Origin: Pseudomonas cerasi
GTDB lineage: Bacteria; Pseudomonadota; Gammaproteobacteria; Pseudomonadales; Pseudomonadaceae
Length of the DNA stretch: 64,000 nucleotides
Assembly (NCBI RefSeq): GCF_900074915.1
Contig: NZ_LT222319.1
Coordinates: 1,051,001 to 1,115,000 of the forward strand
Direction: 5' to 3'
Shown here in pieces: positions 19,923 to 28,857 of the stretch; the first letter of the stretch is position 1; every line of letters begins with the position of its first letter. A model generated the notes under the pieces. That model saw nothing but the letters and a program-made list of their open reading frames with translations. It was not told the origin of the DNA and made no database searches. The position numbers and the translations under genes are program-made.

Positions 19923-20848
19923 TGGAGCTTATTTCCCACTGGCTGGGCAGCGCACCGGATTTTGCCGTGCCGTTCGCCCTGGCAGCGCTGGGCCTGATCC
20001 TCATCGAGCGCAGCGGCGTACTGGCGCTGGGCGTCGAAGGGCTGATGCTGGTCGGCGCACTGGCGGGCATCGGCATGCAGTTGAGCCTCGGCTCGCCTGG
20101 CCTTTCGCTGCTGGCGTCGATGGCGGCGGCAGGTCTGGTGTCGTTGCTGTTCGCGCTGATGGTGCTGGTGCTGCGGATCAATCAGGTGATCGCCGGGCTG
20201 GCGCTGGTGTTCTTTTGTCAGGGCTTGACCGGGTTGCTGGGCACGCTGCTGGGCTGGACCAACCGCCCGGTCAGCGGCTTGCAGGCGGTCGAGCTGTGGC
20301 CGTTGTCCGAGCTGCCTGTGGTGGGCCGGGTCTTTGTGCAGAACCCGTTGGTGTACCTGACCGTGGTGATTTTCATCGCGGTGGTCTGGCTGCTCGATCG
20401 TACGCGCACCGGGCTGCGTCTGCGCGCCGTCGGCGAGAACCCGCAGGCCGCCGATGCCGCAGGTATTTCCGTACTTGGTTACCGCTTGGCAGCGATTGTC
20501 GTTGGTTCTGCGTTGATGGGGCTGGCCGGCGGTTTCATTGCCGTGCTCAGCACCAAGATGTGGATCGCCGACATGACTGGCGGGCGCGGCTGGATTGCGG
20601 TTTCGCTGGTGATATTTGCACGCTGGTCGCCCTGGCGTGCGCTGGCTGGCGCCTTGCTGTTCGGCGGGATCGAGGCACTGATTCCGCAATTGGCGGCAAC
20701 CGGCGTGCGCCTGCCTCAGTATTTCGTCCTGATGACGCCCTACGCGGTCACCCTGTTGGTCATGGTCTGGGTGGCGAGCGGCAAGCGGCAATCGAGCAGC
20801 CAGCCCGGTGCGCTGGGTGAACCTTACATTCGCGAGGAGCGTCGCTGA
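19922..20848 (+). CDS. ABC transporter permease, second subunit (BMP-type)
   Basis: The 308-residue membrane protein of the BPD_transp_2 family has GVEGLMLVGALAG near residues 38-50 and many Leu/Val-rich helices. The ATG at 19922 overlaps the stop of the preceding permease; an in-frame TTG one codon earlier is less likely. It is the last gene of the four-gene importer. The 113 bases that follow, up to the OmpA lipoprotein gene, hold no clear terminator. Confidence 0.88.
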   Translation: MELISHWLGSAPDFAVPFALAALGLILIERSGVLALGVEGLMLVGALAGIGMQLSLGSPGLSLLASMAAAGLVSLLFALMVLVLRINQVIAGLALVFFCQGLTGLLGTLLGWTNRPVSGLQAVELWPLSELPVVGRVFVQNPLVYLTVVIFIAVVWLLDRTRTGLRLRAVGENPQAADAAGISVLGYRLAAIVVGSALMGLAGGFIAVLSTKMWIADMTGGRGWIAVSLVIFARWSPWRALAGALLFGGIEALIPQLAATGVRLPQYFVLMTPYAVTLLVMVWVASGKRQSSSQPGALGEPYIREERR

Positions 20849-20961
20849 GCGATGCGCGCAGAAGCACGCAAGACGGGCGGTTCAGCACGGGTTAAGGAAT
20901 TTTTGATAGCGGGTATGCTCTAATCCGGTTACCAGCGTTCGTCAAAACCAGGAGCTCCTGA

Positions 20962-21651
20962 ATGTTTACCTCGCGTCGTTTGATCATTGTTGCCACCGCC
21001 GTAGCCATGCTTTCCGGCTGTGCAACATCCAATCCCTATGACAATCAAGGCCAGGCGCAAAGCTCCGGTGGTATGAGCAAAACGGCCAAGTACGGCGGGC
21101 TCGGCGCATTGGCGGGTGCGGTCGCTGGCGCGGCCATCGATCACAATCATCGCGGCAAGGGTGCCCTGATCGGCGCTGCAGTGGCGGGTGCCGCATCGGC
21201 GGGTTACGGCTATTACGCAGACAAGCAGGAAGCTGCGTTGCGCGAGAGCATGGCCAATACTGGTGTCGAGGTACAGCGTCAGGGTGACCAGATCAAACTG
21301 ATCATGCCGGGTAACATCACCTTCGCGACGGACTCTTCGGCCATTGCCAGCAGCTTCTATTCGCCGCTCAACAACCTGGCCAGTTCGCTCAAGCAGTTCA
21401 ACCAGAACAACATTGAAATTGTCGGGTACACCGACAGCACCGGCAGCCGCCAGCACAACATGGATCTGTCGCAACAGCGTGCCCAGAGCGTCGCGACTTA
21501 CCTGACTTCGCAAGGCGTCGATCAATCGCACCTGTCAGTGCGCGGTGCAGGGCCTGACCAACCGATTGCCAGCAACGCCGACGTCAACGGTCGCGCCCAG
21601 AACCGCCGTGTCGAGGTAAACCTCAAGCCGATTCCGGGCCAGCAGTACTGA
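20962..21651 (+). CDS. OmpA-family outer membrane lipoprotein (YiaD-like)
   Basis: The 229-residue precursor has a lipobox, MLSGCATS, with the lipidated Cys at about residue 20. A Gly/Ala-rich glycine-zipper segment (about 48-88) may insert into or near the membrane, and a C-terminal OmpA peptidoglycan-binding domain (about 115-220) carries FATDSSAI, GYTDSTGSRQHN and GRAQNRRVEV. It probably ties the outer membrane to peptidoglycan. An AGGAGCTCCTG site precedes the ATG. Confidence 0.9.
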   Translation: MFTSRRLIIVATAVAMLSGCATSNPYDNQGQAQSSGGMSKTAKYGGLGALAGAVAGAAIDHNHRGKGALIGAAVAGAASAGYGYYADKQEAALRESMANTGVEVQRQGDQIKLIMPGNITFATDSSAIASSFYSPLNNLASSLKQFNQNNIEIVGYTDSTGSRQHNMDLSQQRAQSVATYLTSQGVDQSHLSVRGAGPDQPIASNADVNGRAQNRRVEVNLKPIPGQQY

Positions 21652-21696
21652 TCAATGCCGCTCCGCTCGCAGGCTGGCTGACGGCGGGGCAAAGAA

Positions 21697-21754
21697 GTGG
21701 GAGCTAACCTGCTCGCGAAGGTGATGGCCTCTTCGCGAGCAAGCTCGCTCCCAC
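21697..21754. repeat. REP-type nested palindrome, copy 1
   Basis: Outer arms GTGGGAGC (21697-21704) and GCTCCCAC (21747-21754) enclose inner arms GCTCGCGAAG and CTTCGCGAGC. The whole folds as a nested cruciform between the converging OmpA and acyltransferase genes. A related, more diverged copy is at 32830-32923. This is the standard Pseudomonas extragenic palindrome (cgcgagcaagctcgctcccac type) and may act as a bidirectional transcription end. Confidence 0.8.
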
Positions 21755-21763
21755 GAGTCACTA

Positions 21764-22669
21764 TCAATGCTGCGCCGGATACTGCTCATGCAGGCTGTCC
21801 AGCAGCCGGTCTTTCTCTTCCCAAAGCGTATTGATCCACTGCTGGAATTCCAGGCGGTATTCGCCGTCCTGGTCGTAATTTTTGCCGAGAAACTGCTGCG
21901 GGATTTTGATCTCTTCGAAGTGCGCAACCACTTCCCTCACGTTACCGCACAGCAGGTCCCAGTAGCCGGGTTGTCCGCCAGGGTAATGGATGGTCACGTT
22001 GATGATTGACTCCAGCTGTTCGCCCATCGCATCCAGCACGAAAGCAATGCCGCCGGCCTTGGGCTTGAGCAGGTAGCGGAACGGCGAGTTCTGTTGCGCG
22101 TGTTTGCCGGCCGTGAAGCGCGTGCCTTCGGCGAAGTTGAAAATCCCCACCGGGTTATGGCGAAACTTCGCGCAGGTGCGGCGGGTGGTTTCCAGGTCCT
22201 TGCCTTTCTTTTCCGGGTGTTTGGCAAGGTACGCCTTGGAGTAGCGCTTCATGAATGGAAAGCCCAGCGCCCACCACGCCAGACCGATCACCGGAACCCA
22301 GATCAGCTCCTGCTTGAGGAAAAACTTCAATGGGCGAATACGCCGGTTGAGCACGTACTGCAAGACCATGATGTCGACCCAGCTCTGGTGATTGCTGGTG
22401 ACCAGATACGAGTGCTGGTAATCCAGCCCTTCCAGACCGCTCAGGTGCCAGCGGGTGTGGCACAGCAGTTTGATCCAGGCATTGTTGTTGCCGATCCAGG
22501 TTTCATGGATGTGGCTCATCAGCCAGTCGGTGAAACGCTGTGCCGCAGAGAAGGGCAGGCAGATCTTGAGGATCGTGACCGCGAACAGCACCGTGCAGCA
22601 GACGATGGTGTTCAGCGCCAGCAACAGCGAGGCAATGACGCCGCGTAATGGGGCAGGCAGGAAATCCAT
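21764..22669 (-). CDS. PlsC-type acyltransferase (YihG-like)
   Basis: The 301-residue membrane-bound acyltransferase has a hydrophobic N-terminus (about 8-35). The catalytic HX4D motif is seen as NHQSWVD near residue 92-98 and the acceptor-binding motif as FAEGTRF near 170. It probably transfers an acyl chain to lysophosphatidic acid or a similar lysophospholipid at the inner membrane. The ATG at 22669 gives MDFLPAPLRG; a longer frame to 22720 lacks a better start. It is in the same direction as pta, 63 bases downstream of it. Confidence 0.87.
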   Translation of the reverse strand: MDFLPAPLRGVIASLLLALNTIVCCTVLFAVTILKICLPFSAAQRFTDWLMSHIHETWIGNNNAWIKLLCHTRWHLSGLEGLDYQHSYLVTSNHQSWVDIMVLQYVLNRRIRPLKFFLKQELIWVPVIGLAWWALGFPFMKRYSKAYLAKHPEKKGKDLETTRRTCAKFRHNPVGIFNFAEGTRFTAGKHAQQNSPFRYLLKPKAGGIAFVLDAMGEQLESIINVTIHYPGGQPGYWDLLCGNVREVVAHFEEIKIPQQFLGKNYDQDGEYRLEFQQWINTLWEEKDRLLDSLHEQYPAQH

Positions 22670-22732
22670 GAAGGAGATGGCTCCGCAAGTTATCGGAAGC
22701 CGCAGACTGCTCTGCGGCACTCGTGTCAGGTA

Positions 22733-24823
22733 TCAGGACAGCGTGTCGGCCTGTATGGCTGTCAGCGCGATGGTGTAGACAATGTCGTCGACCTGCGCGC
22801 CGCGCGGCAGATCGTTTACCGGTTTGCGCAGGCCTTGCAGCATCGGGCCGAGGCTCACACAGTCGGCACTGCGTTGCACCGCCTTGTACGTGGTATTGCC
22901 GGTGTTCAGGTCCGGAAACACGAACACGTTGGCGCGTCCTGCGACCGCGCTGTCCGGAGCCAGCTGTCGGGCGACCTGTTCGTTGGCGGCCGCATCATAC
23001 TGCAGCGGCCCGTCGATCAATAGATCGCGGCGGGTTTCGCGTGCCAGTTGCGTCGCTTCGCGGACCTTCTCGACCTCTTCGCCGCTGGCCGAGTTGCCGC
23101 TGGAATAACTGATCATCGCCACGCGCGGCGAGATGCCGAACGCAGTGGCCGAATCGGCGCTCTGCAAGGCAATCTCGGACAGCTCGCTGGCGCTCGGATG
23201 CGGGTTCATGATGCAGTCGCCGTACATCAGCACCTGCTCGGGAAAGAGCATGAAGAACACTGAAGACACCAGCGTGCAGCCTGGCGCAGTCTTGATCAGT
23301 TGCAGGGCTGGCCGGATGGTGTTGGCGGTGGAGTGAATGACGCCGGACACCAGCCCGTCTACCTCGTCCAGCGCCAGCATCACCGTACCGATCACCACCG
23401 GGTCTTCGAGCTGTTGCTCGGCCATGGGGGCATTCAGGCTTTTGCTTTTGCGCAGTTCCACCATCGGCGCAACATAGCGTTCGCGAATCAGGTCCGGATC
23501 AAGAATTTCCAGCCCCTGCGGCAGCTCGATGCCGTGCGCCTGCGCAACGGCGTGCACTTCCTCGGGTCTGGCCAGCAACACGCAACGCGCGATACCGCGC
23601 GCCTGGCAGATGGCGGCGGCCTGGATGGTCAGCGGCTCGTTGCCTTCAGGCAGTACGATGCGCTTGTTGGCCGCCTGCGCGCGCTGGATCAACTGATAGC
23701 GAAACACCGCGGGCGACAGGCGCAGCTCGCGGGGCGTGCCGCAGCGCTGGTGCAGCCAGTTGGCGTCCAGATGACTGGCAACGAAATCGGTGATGTTTTC
23801 CGCGCGCTCGCGGTCATCGATGGGGATTTCCTTGTTCAACTGATTCAGGCGATTGGCCGTGTCATACGAGCCGCTGCTGACCGACAGCACCGGCAGCCCC
23901 GCCTGCAGCGCGCCGCGACACAGCTCCATGAGGCGTGGGTCGGGCACGGTATCGCTGGTCAACAGGAGGCCGGCCAGCGGTACGCCGTTTATGGCTGCAA
24001 GGCTCACCGCCAGGATGATGTCGTCGCGGTCACCCGGCGTCACGACCAGCACACCCGGCTTGAGCAACGGAACCGTGTTGAGCACGGTACGGGCACAAAT
24101 GATGATTCTGGTCATGCGGCGCTGATCGTAGTCGCCTGCGTTCAGCACCTGCGCGCCGAGCAGCTCGGCCACATCGCGGGTACGCGGTGCGTTGAGTTCG
24201 GCGCGATACGGAATGCAGCCCAGCAGGCGAAAGTCGCCACTGCGCAGCAACGGCGAGTGCTCTTTCAGGCGCGAGGCGAAGACTTCCATGCTCTCTTCGG
24301 TGCGCACCTTGTTGAGTATCACCCCCAGCACCTTGGGGTCCTTGGGGCCGCCAAACAGCTGGGCCTGCAATTCGACCCTGCCCGACAGATCGGCGAGCAC
24401 TTCATTTTCCGGGGCGGAGACCAGAATGACTTCGGCATCCAGGCTCTTGGCCAAATGCAGATTGACCCGCGCGGCATAGCTCGCGCTGCGGGTCGGGACC
24501 ATGCCTTCGACCACCAGCACATCCTTGCCGACCGCTGCCTGTTGATAAAGATTGATGATCTCTTCGAGCAGTTCATCCAGTTGACCATCACCGAGCATGC
24601 GCTCGACATGCGCCAGCCCCAGAGGCTTGGGTGGCTTGAGGCCGTGGGTGCGAGCCATCAGTTCGGTCGAGCGCTCGGGGCCCAGATCGCCGGGGTGTGG
24701 CTGGGCGATCGGTTTGAAAAAGCCTACTTTCAAGCCGGCGCGCTCCAGCGTGCGCACCAGTCCCAGGCTGATGGAGGTCAACCCCACGCCAAAGTCAGTG
24801 GGGGCGATAAAAAAAGTCTGCAT
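22733..24823 (-). CDS. pta: Phosphate acetyltransferase Pta
   Basis: The 696-residue enzyme interconverts acetyl-CoA and acetyl phosphate in the cytoplasm. It has the long, three-part Pta form: an N-terminal P-loop-like AAA_26 domain (MQTFFIAPTDFGVGLTSIS), a central DRTGG regulatory domain (about 220-330) and a C-terminal PTA_PTB catalytic domain (about 370-690, including SSVFFMLFPEQVL and FPDLNTGNTTYKAVQR). The start at 24823 is chosen over 24862 because it begins the conserved P-loop strand. No ackA gene lies next to it. Confidence 0.95.
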   Translation of the reverse strand: MQTFFIAPTDFGVGLTSISLGLVRTLERAGLKVGFFKPIAQPHPGDLGPERSTELMARTHGLKPPKPLGLAHVERMLGDGQLDELLEEIINLYQQAAVGKDVLVVEGMVPTRSASYAARVNLHLAKSLDAEVILVSAPENEVLADLSGRVELQAQLFGGPKDPKVLGVILNKVRTEESMEVFASRLKEHSPLLRSGDFRLLGCIPYRAELNAPRTRDVAELLGAQVLNAGDYDQRRMTRIIICARTVLNTVPLLKPGVLVVTPGDRDDIILAVSLAAINGVPLAGLLLTSDTVPDPRLMELCRGALQAGLPVLSVSSGSYDTANRLNQLNKEIPIDDRERAENITDFVASHLDANWLHQRCGTPRELRLSPAVFRYQLIQRAQAANKRIVLPEGNEPLTIQAAAICQARGIARCVLLARPEEVHAVAQAHGIELPQGLEILDPDLIRERYVAPMVELRKSKSLNAPMAEQQLEDPVVIGTVMLALDEVDGLVSGVIHSTANTIRPALQLIKTAPGCTLVSSVFFMLFPEQVLMYGDCIMNPHPSASELSEIALQSADSATAFGISPRVAMISYSSGNSASGEEVEKVREATQLARETRRDLLIDGPLQYDAAANEQVARQLAPDSAVAGRANVFVFPDLNTGNTTYKAVQRSADCVSLGPMLQGLRKPVNDLPRGAQVDDIVYTIALTAIQADTLS

Positions 24824-24901
24824 ACTGGCTTCTCGATTGAGCAGTGCAAGGGGTCGCAGCACATAGGGAAGCGCTGCCGACCGAAAAAGTCCGGAAACCG
24901 T

Positions 24902-25129
24902 CTAACGCGATTTCTCTGCGGCAAGACTATCGTTATCTGCGGCGTTCGCACACCAGCCGCAACGAAAGGCTTTACCGGTCATCTGTTGACGCTGTGCAGG
25001 GTCGAGTACCCAAGGGCGTGACTGCCACGGAGGATCATGACGCAGGTGCTGGGTGTGGCCGCACGACAGCAGCGCGAACCAGTGCCCGTGCTCGTCCTGT
25101 CTCAGATCGATAACGATTGAACCTTTCAA
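24902..25129 (-). CDS. DUF3565 family small protein
   Basis: A short cytoplasmic protein of unknown function carries the family pattern DEHGHW, LSCGHTQHLRHDPPWQ, RPWV and FRCGWC. The Cys-His pairs (SCGH, CGWC) suggest metal binding. The family is about 70-75 residues long, which fits a TTG start at 25129 (75 residues). A second in-frame TTG at 25207 would give 101 residues but would reach the divergent slyD promoter. No ATG is available. Confidence 0.7.
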   Translation of the reverse strand: MKGSIVIDLRQDEHGHWFALLSCGHTQHLRHDPPWQSRPWVLDPAQRQQMTGKAFRCGWCANAADNDSLAAEKSR

Positions 25130-25221
25130 AGCGGGCCGTCCGTCAGAGTTGCGTTCGCTTTCGGGCGATTGCTTGGTTAAACTTGCCCGTTCTTCAATCT
25201 TAAGCAAAAGGTCTTGTCCCC

Positions 25222-25707
25222 ATGCCGATCGCCGCCAATAAGGCTGTCTCCATTGACTATACCCTGACCAACGACGCTGGTGAGGTCATCGACAGTTCTA
25301 CCGGTGGTGCGCCGCTGGTTTACCTGCACGGTGCAGGCAACATTATCCCGGGCCTGGAAAAGGCACTGGAAGGCAAGGAAGTAGGCGACCAGCTGAACGT
25401 TGCCGTCGAGCCCGAAGACGCCTACGGTGAGTACTCGGCCGAACTGGTCAGCACCCTGAGCAGCAGCATGTTCGAAGGCGTCGACAAGCTCGAAGTCGGC
25501 ATGCAGTTTCACGCTTCCGGCCCGGATGGCGGCATGCAGATCGTGACTATCCGTGATCTGGAAGGCGACGATGTCACCGTTGACGGCAACCATCCGCTCG
25601 CGGGTCAGCGTCTGAACTTCGACGTGAAGGTTGTGGCCATCCGTGATGCCAGTGAAGAAGAAATGGCGCACGGCCATGTTCATGGTGAAGGCGGCCACCA
25701 ACACTGA
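25222..25707 (+). CDS. FKBP-type peptidyl-prolyl isomerase, SlyD-like
   Basis: The 161-residue protein combines an FKBP isomerase domain with an inserted IF chaperone flap (about 70-125). FKBP motifs are IDSSTGGAPLVYLHG near 24 and IIPGLEKALEGKEVGD near 42-57. The short C-terminus, HGHVHGEGGHQH, is histidine-rich and could bind nickel or zinc, though it is much shorter than in E. coli SlyD. It probably helps fold proteins or deliver metal in the cytoplasm. It diverges from the DUF3565 gene. Confidence 0.9.
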   Translation: MPIAANKAVSIDYTLTNDAGEVIDSSTGGAPLVYLHGAGNIIPGLEKALEGKEVGDQLNVAVEPEDAYGEYSAELVSTLSSSMFEGVDKLEVGMQFHASGPDGGMQIVTIRDLEGDDVTVDGNHPLAGQRLNFDVKVVAIRDASEEEMAHGHVHGEGGHQH

Positions 25708-25732
25708 TTTGTGCTGCTAAGCTCAGGCACTG

Positions 25733-25797
25733 AAAAGGCGCCCTGGCTGTTCTGCGATGACGACTTTCGTTACGCGTGCGGTCACGGTGCCTTTTTT
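25733..25797 (+). terminator. Probable terminator after the SlyD-like gene
   Basis: AAAAGGCGCC (25733-25742) can pair with GGTGCCTTTT (25786-25795), and a T-run ends the structure. The loop is long (about 43 bases), so strength is uncertain. Confidence 0.5.
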
Positions 25798-25838
25798 CGG
25801 GTTGTAGCCTGGGGCGACTTGTTTCAAAAGGGGTTCTC

Positions 25839-26327
25839 ATGAGTGCTTTTCACGACATCAAATTGAAAGCGCTGGGTGGCCAGGAACTGCCGCTGGCGAA
25901 TTTCAGGAACAAAGTGGTTCTGGTGGTCAACGTCGCGTCCAAATGCGGGCTGACACCGCAGTACGCGGCACTTGAAAACCTCTATCAGCAGTACAAGGAC
26001 CAAGGCCTGGAGATACTGGGTCTGCCGTGCAACCAGTTTGCCGGGCAGGAACCAGGTACCGAGCAAGAGATCGCCGAGTTTTGCCAGCTCAACTATGGCG
26101 TGACGTTTACGCTGGGTGAAAAACTCGACGTCAACGGCCCTGATCGTCACTCGCTTTACCGTTTGCTGGCGGGCGAGGGTGCCGAGTTTCCCGGGGATAT
26201 CACCTGGAACTTCGAAAAGTTTCTGGTCGGCAAGAACGGTGGTGTCAGCGCACGTTTTTCTCCGCGTACCACTCCGGATGATCCTGCCGTGATCCAGGCC
26301 ATTGAAAAGGCCCTGGCGCAAAGCTGA
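25839..26327 (+). CDS. Cys-type glutathione (thioredoxin) peroxidase
   Basis: The 162-residue peroxidase reduces hydrogen or lipid peroxides. The peroxidatic Cys is in NVASKCGLTPQY (about residue 36), followed by LGLPCNQFAGQE (about 65-76) and WNFEKFLV (about 131-138), giving the Cys/Gln/Trp set. Bacterial enzymes of this form usually draw electrons from thioredoxin. The ATG at 25839 is preceded by AAAAGGGG. An earlier in-frame start at 25776 overlaps the terminator and is rejected. Confidence 0.92.
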   Translation: MSAFHDIKLKALGGQELPLANFRNKVVLVVNVASKCGLTPQYAALENLYQQYKDQGLEILGLPCNQFAGQEPGTEQEIAEFCQLNYGVTFTLGEKLDVNGPDRHSLYRLLAGEGAEFPGDITWNFEKFLVGKNGGVSARFSPRTTPDDPAVIQAIEKALAQS

Positions 26328-26333
26328 TCGTAT

Positions 26334-26369
26334 AGCCGGGGTAGCATTTCGCATTCGCCCGGCTTTCTT
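26334..26369 (+). terminator. Terminator after the glutathione peroxidase gene
   Basis: AGCCGGG (26334-26340) pairs with CCCGGCT (26358-26364), followed by TTCTT, seven bases after the stop codon. Confidence 0.7.
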
Positions 26370-26484
26370 GCGCGCTCGTCGCTTCTGAACTCAAATCAGC
26401 CAGATCAATAGTACTGGGCCACCGCTGACGCCCGGCGATATTCTGCGCGCCTGATGGCAATCGACCATTTCACAGGAGTTGCGC

Positions 26485-27588
26485 ATGTCGGCAGAAGCCT
26501 TGTTCACGCCTTTCCGTCTGGGCAGCCTGGAGCTGTCATCGCGTGTGGTCATGGCCCCCATGACCCGTTCGTTTTCGCCAGGGCACGTGCCCAACTCGAA
26601 GGTCGTCGAGTACTACCGGCGGCGCGCGGCGGCAGGTGTCGGGCTGATTATCACCGAAGGTACGACGGTCGATCACAAGGCATCCAACGGTTATCCGAAT
26701 GTCCCGCAGTTTTTCGGTGACGCGCCACTGGCCGGCTGGCGCAAGGTGGTCGAGGCAGTACATGCGGAGGGCGGCAGCATCGTTCCGCAACTCTGGCACG
26801 TCGGCGCAGTTCGCCGTCCTGGCACCGAGCCGGATGGCAGCGTGCCTGCCTACGGGCCGATGGAGAAGGTCAAGGACGGTCAGGTGCTGGTGCATGGCAT
26901 GAGCAAGCAGGACATCGACGAAGTCGTGGCGGCCTTCGCCCAGGCTGCCGCCGATGCCAAGGCAATTGGCATGGACGGTGTCGAAATTCATGGGGCTCAC
27001 GGTTACCTGGTCGATCAGTTCTTCTGGGAAGGCAGCAATCAGCGCAGCGACGAGTACGGCGGCAGCCTCGCCAACCGCTCACGTTTTGCCCTCGAACTGA
27101 TCAAGGCCGTGCGCGCCGCCGTGGGCCCGGACTACCCGATCATCTTCCGTTTCTCACAATGGAAGCAGCAGGATTACGCCGCGCGTCTGGTACAAACGCC
27201 CGAGGCGCTGGGCGAGTTTCTGCAGCCTCTGGCCGACGCTGGTGTGGATATCTTTCATTGCTCTACCCGGCGTTTCTGGGAGCCTGAGTTCGAAGGCTCC
27301 GACCTGAACCTGGCGGGCTGGACGCGCAAGCTGACCGGCAAACCGACCATTACTGTCGGCAGCGTCGGACTGGACGGCGAGTTCCTGCAGTTCATGGTCA
27401 ACACCGACAAGGTCGCTCAGCCGGCCAGCCTGGAAAATCTGCTGAAGCGGCTGGGCAACGACGAGTTCGATCTGGTGGCGGTGGGACGTGCGCTGCTGGT
27501 CGATCCGGATTGGGCATTGAAAGTGCGCGAGGGCCGCGAGCAGGACATCCTGCCTTTCAGTCGAGACGCACTGATGACACTGGTCTGA
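26485..27588 (+). CDS. Old Yellow Enzyme family NADH:flavin oxidoreductase
   Basis: The 367-residue FMN enzyme reduces activated alkenes or similar electrophiles. It has the TIM-barrel layout with VVMAPMTRSF near residue 20, an active-site region GVEIHGAHGYLVDQFFW near 167-183 (the His-Gly-Ala-His pattern) and DLVAVGRALLVDPDW near 330. The ATG at 26485 is 7 bases after AGGAG; the in-frame TTG at 26479 is not needed. Its last 32 bases overlap the end of the convergent glycosyltransferase gene. Confidence 0.9.
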   Translation: MSAEALFTPFRLGSLELSSRVVMAPMTRSFSPGHVPNSKVVEYYRRRAAAGVGLIITEGTTVDHKASNGYPNVPQFFGDAPLAGWRKVVEAVHAEGGSIVPQLWHVGAVRRPGTEPDGSVPAYGPMEKVKDGQVLVHGMSKQDIDEVVAAFAQAAADAKAIGMDGVEIHGAHGYLVDQFFWEGSNQRSDEYGGSLANRSRFALELIKAVRAAVGPDYPIIFRFSQWKQQDYAARLVQTPEALGEFLQPLADAGVDIFHCSTRRFWEPEFEGSDLNLAGWTRKLTGKPTITVGSVGLDGEFLQFMVNTDKVAQPASLENLLKRLGNDEFDLVAVGRALLVDPDWALKVREGREQDILPFSRDALMTLV

Positions 27589-28777
27589 TCTTCTTGCTGG
27601 CTACCGGCCTGATCTCTTTGGCATTTACAGGTTTTTCGCCGGGGCAGGCCTCACGCAATTGCCGTTCGAACTGATCGATTATCGCCGTCCAGCCTTGGCG
27701 ACTGGCGTGTTGACGAGCATTGAGGCGCACCCGGCGCAATGTTTCGCTGTCTTCCAGCAACCAGCGCGCCGCGTCGATGAATGCCGCCTCGTCACCCGGC
27801 ATGGCCAAGGCCCCATTGTGGCCATGACGAATATGCTGCCCGGCAGCGGCTTCATCGTAGGCGACCACGCCGAGGCCTGAGGCCAGCGCTTCAAGGACCA
27901 CGTTGCCGAACGTTTCGGTCAGGCTGGGGAACAGAAACATATCTGCCGAGGCATAGTGCATGGCCAGCACTTCACCGCGCTGAGTGCCGCAGAAGATCGC
28001 ATCCGGGATCTGCTCCTCAAGCTGCTGGCGCTGCGGTCCATCGCCGACAACAATCAGTTTGATATTACGTTGCGGGTAACTGTCCTTTAGGGTTTCGAAG
28101 CTGGCTTTGAGCAAGCCCAGGTTTTTCTCGGGTGCCAGGCGGCCGACGTGTATGACGCCGATATCACCTGCTTGCAGGCCCCAGCTTTCGCGCAGAGCCT
28201 GCGAACGCCTGGACGGGTTGAACATCTGGCTGTCGACACCACGAGACAACAACTCGATCCTTTCAAAGCCGCGCCGCTCCAGTTCCACCTTCTGGCTGAT
28301 GCTCGGTACCAGCGTCATGCGTGAGCGGTTGTGGAACCAGCGTAGGTAGTGGGTCAGCAGCCGAGTGATAAACCCCATGCCGTATTGCTGCGTGTACTGT
28401 GGAAAATTGGTGTGAAAGCCGCTGATCACCGCTATTCCCAAGCGCCGAGCTGCCCGTAGCGCCGACAAACCCAGCGGGCCTTCAGTGGCGATATACAACA
28501 CATCCGGTCGACGCCGCTGCCAGCGGCGCAACAGCTTGTGCATAGAAGACTGACCCCACTGCAACCCCGGGTAACCCGGTATCGGCCAGCCCCGGCAGAG
28601 CAGCAGGTCCTCCGCAGCGCCCGCTCCGATCTCGTCGTTCTGACGTGGCCGCACCAGCTCGACCCGGTGCCCGCGCAACCGCAACCCTTCACAAAGACGC
28701 CCCAGGGTATTGGCAACGCCGTTGATCTCGGGAGTGAAGGTTTCAGTAATCAGGGTGACATTAAGAATTTGGCTCAT
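27557..28777 (-). CDS. GT4-family glycosyltransferase
   Basis: The 406-residue GT-B enzyme has the N-terminal TETFTPEINGVANTLGRL motif seen in mannosyl- or glucosyl-transferases of the PimB/MgtA type. The C-terminal donor-binding region has HVGRLAPEKNLGLL near 219 and PSLTETFGNVVLEALASG near 315-332 (the E-x7-E motif). It is likely to glycosylate a membrane lipid or other acceptor. The last 20 residues repeat IRPV twice (KEIRPVASKKIRPVSS) and lie in DNA shared with the opposing Old Yellow Enzyme gene, so the tail may be a late extension. Confidence 0.85.
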   Translation of the reverse strand: MSQILNVTLITETFTPEINGVANTLGRLCEGLRLRGHRVELVRPRQNDEIGAGAAEDLLLCRGWPIPGYPGLQWGQSSMHKLLRRWQRRRPDVLYIATEGPLGLSALRAARRLGIAVISGFHTNFPQYTQQYGMGFITRLLTHYLRWFHNRSRMTLVPSISQKVELERRGFERIELLSRGVDSQMFNPSRRSQALRESWGLQAGDIGVIHVGRLAPEKNLGLLKASFETLKDSYPQRNIKLIVVGDGPQRQQLEEQIPDAIFCGTQRGEVLAMHYASADMFLFPSLTETFGNVVLEALASGLGVVAYDEAAAGQHIRHGHNGALAMPGDEAAFIDAARWLLEDSETLRRVRLNARQHASRQGWTAIIDQFERQLREACPGEKPVNAKEIRPVASKKIRPVSSVRLD

Positions 28778-28857
28778 GGGAGCAGTTTCGGCGGGTTACA
28801 TTTCGGTTATGTGGCGGTTGTGTGAACTTCAAGTGGCTTCACATCAACCGCCCCGAT

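Noticed and set aside
23300..25021. 573-codon rightward open frame opposite pta
   Set aside because: It is the antisense shadow of the high-GC pta gene, whose identity is clear.
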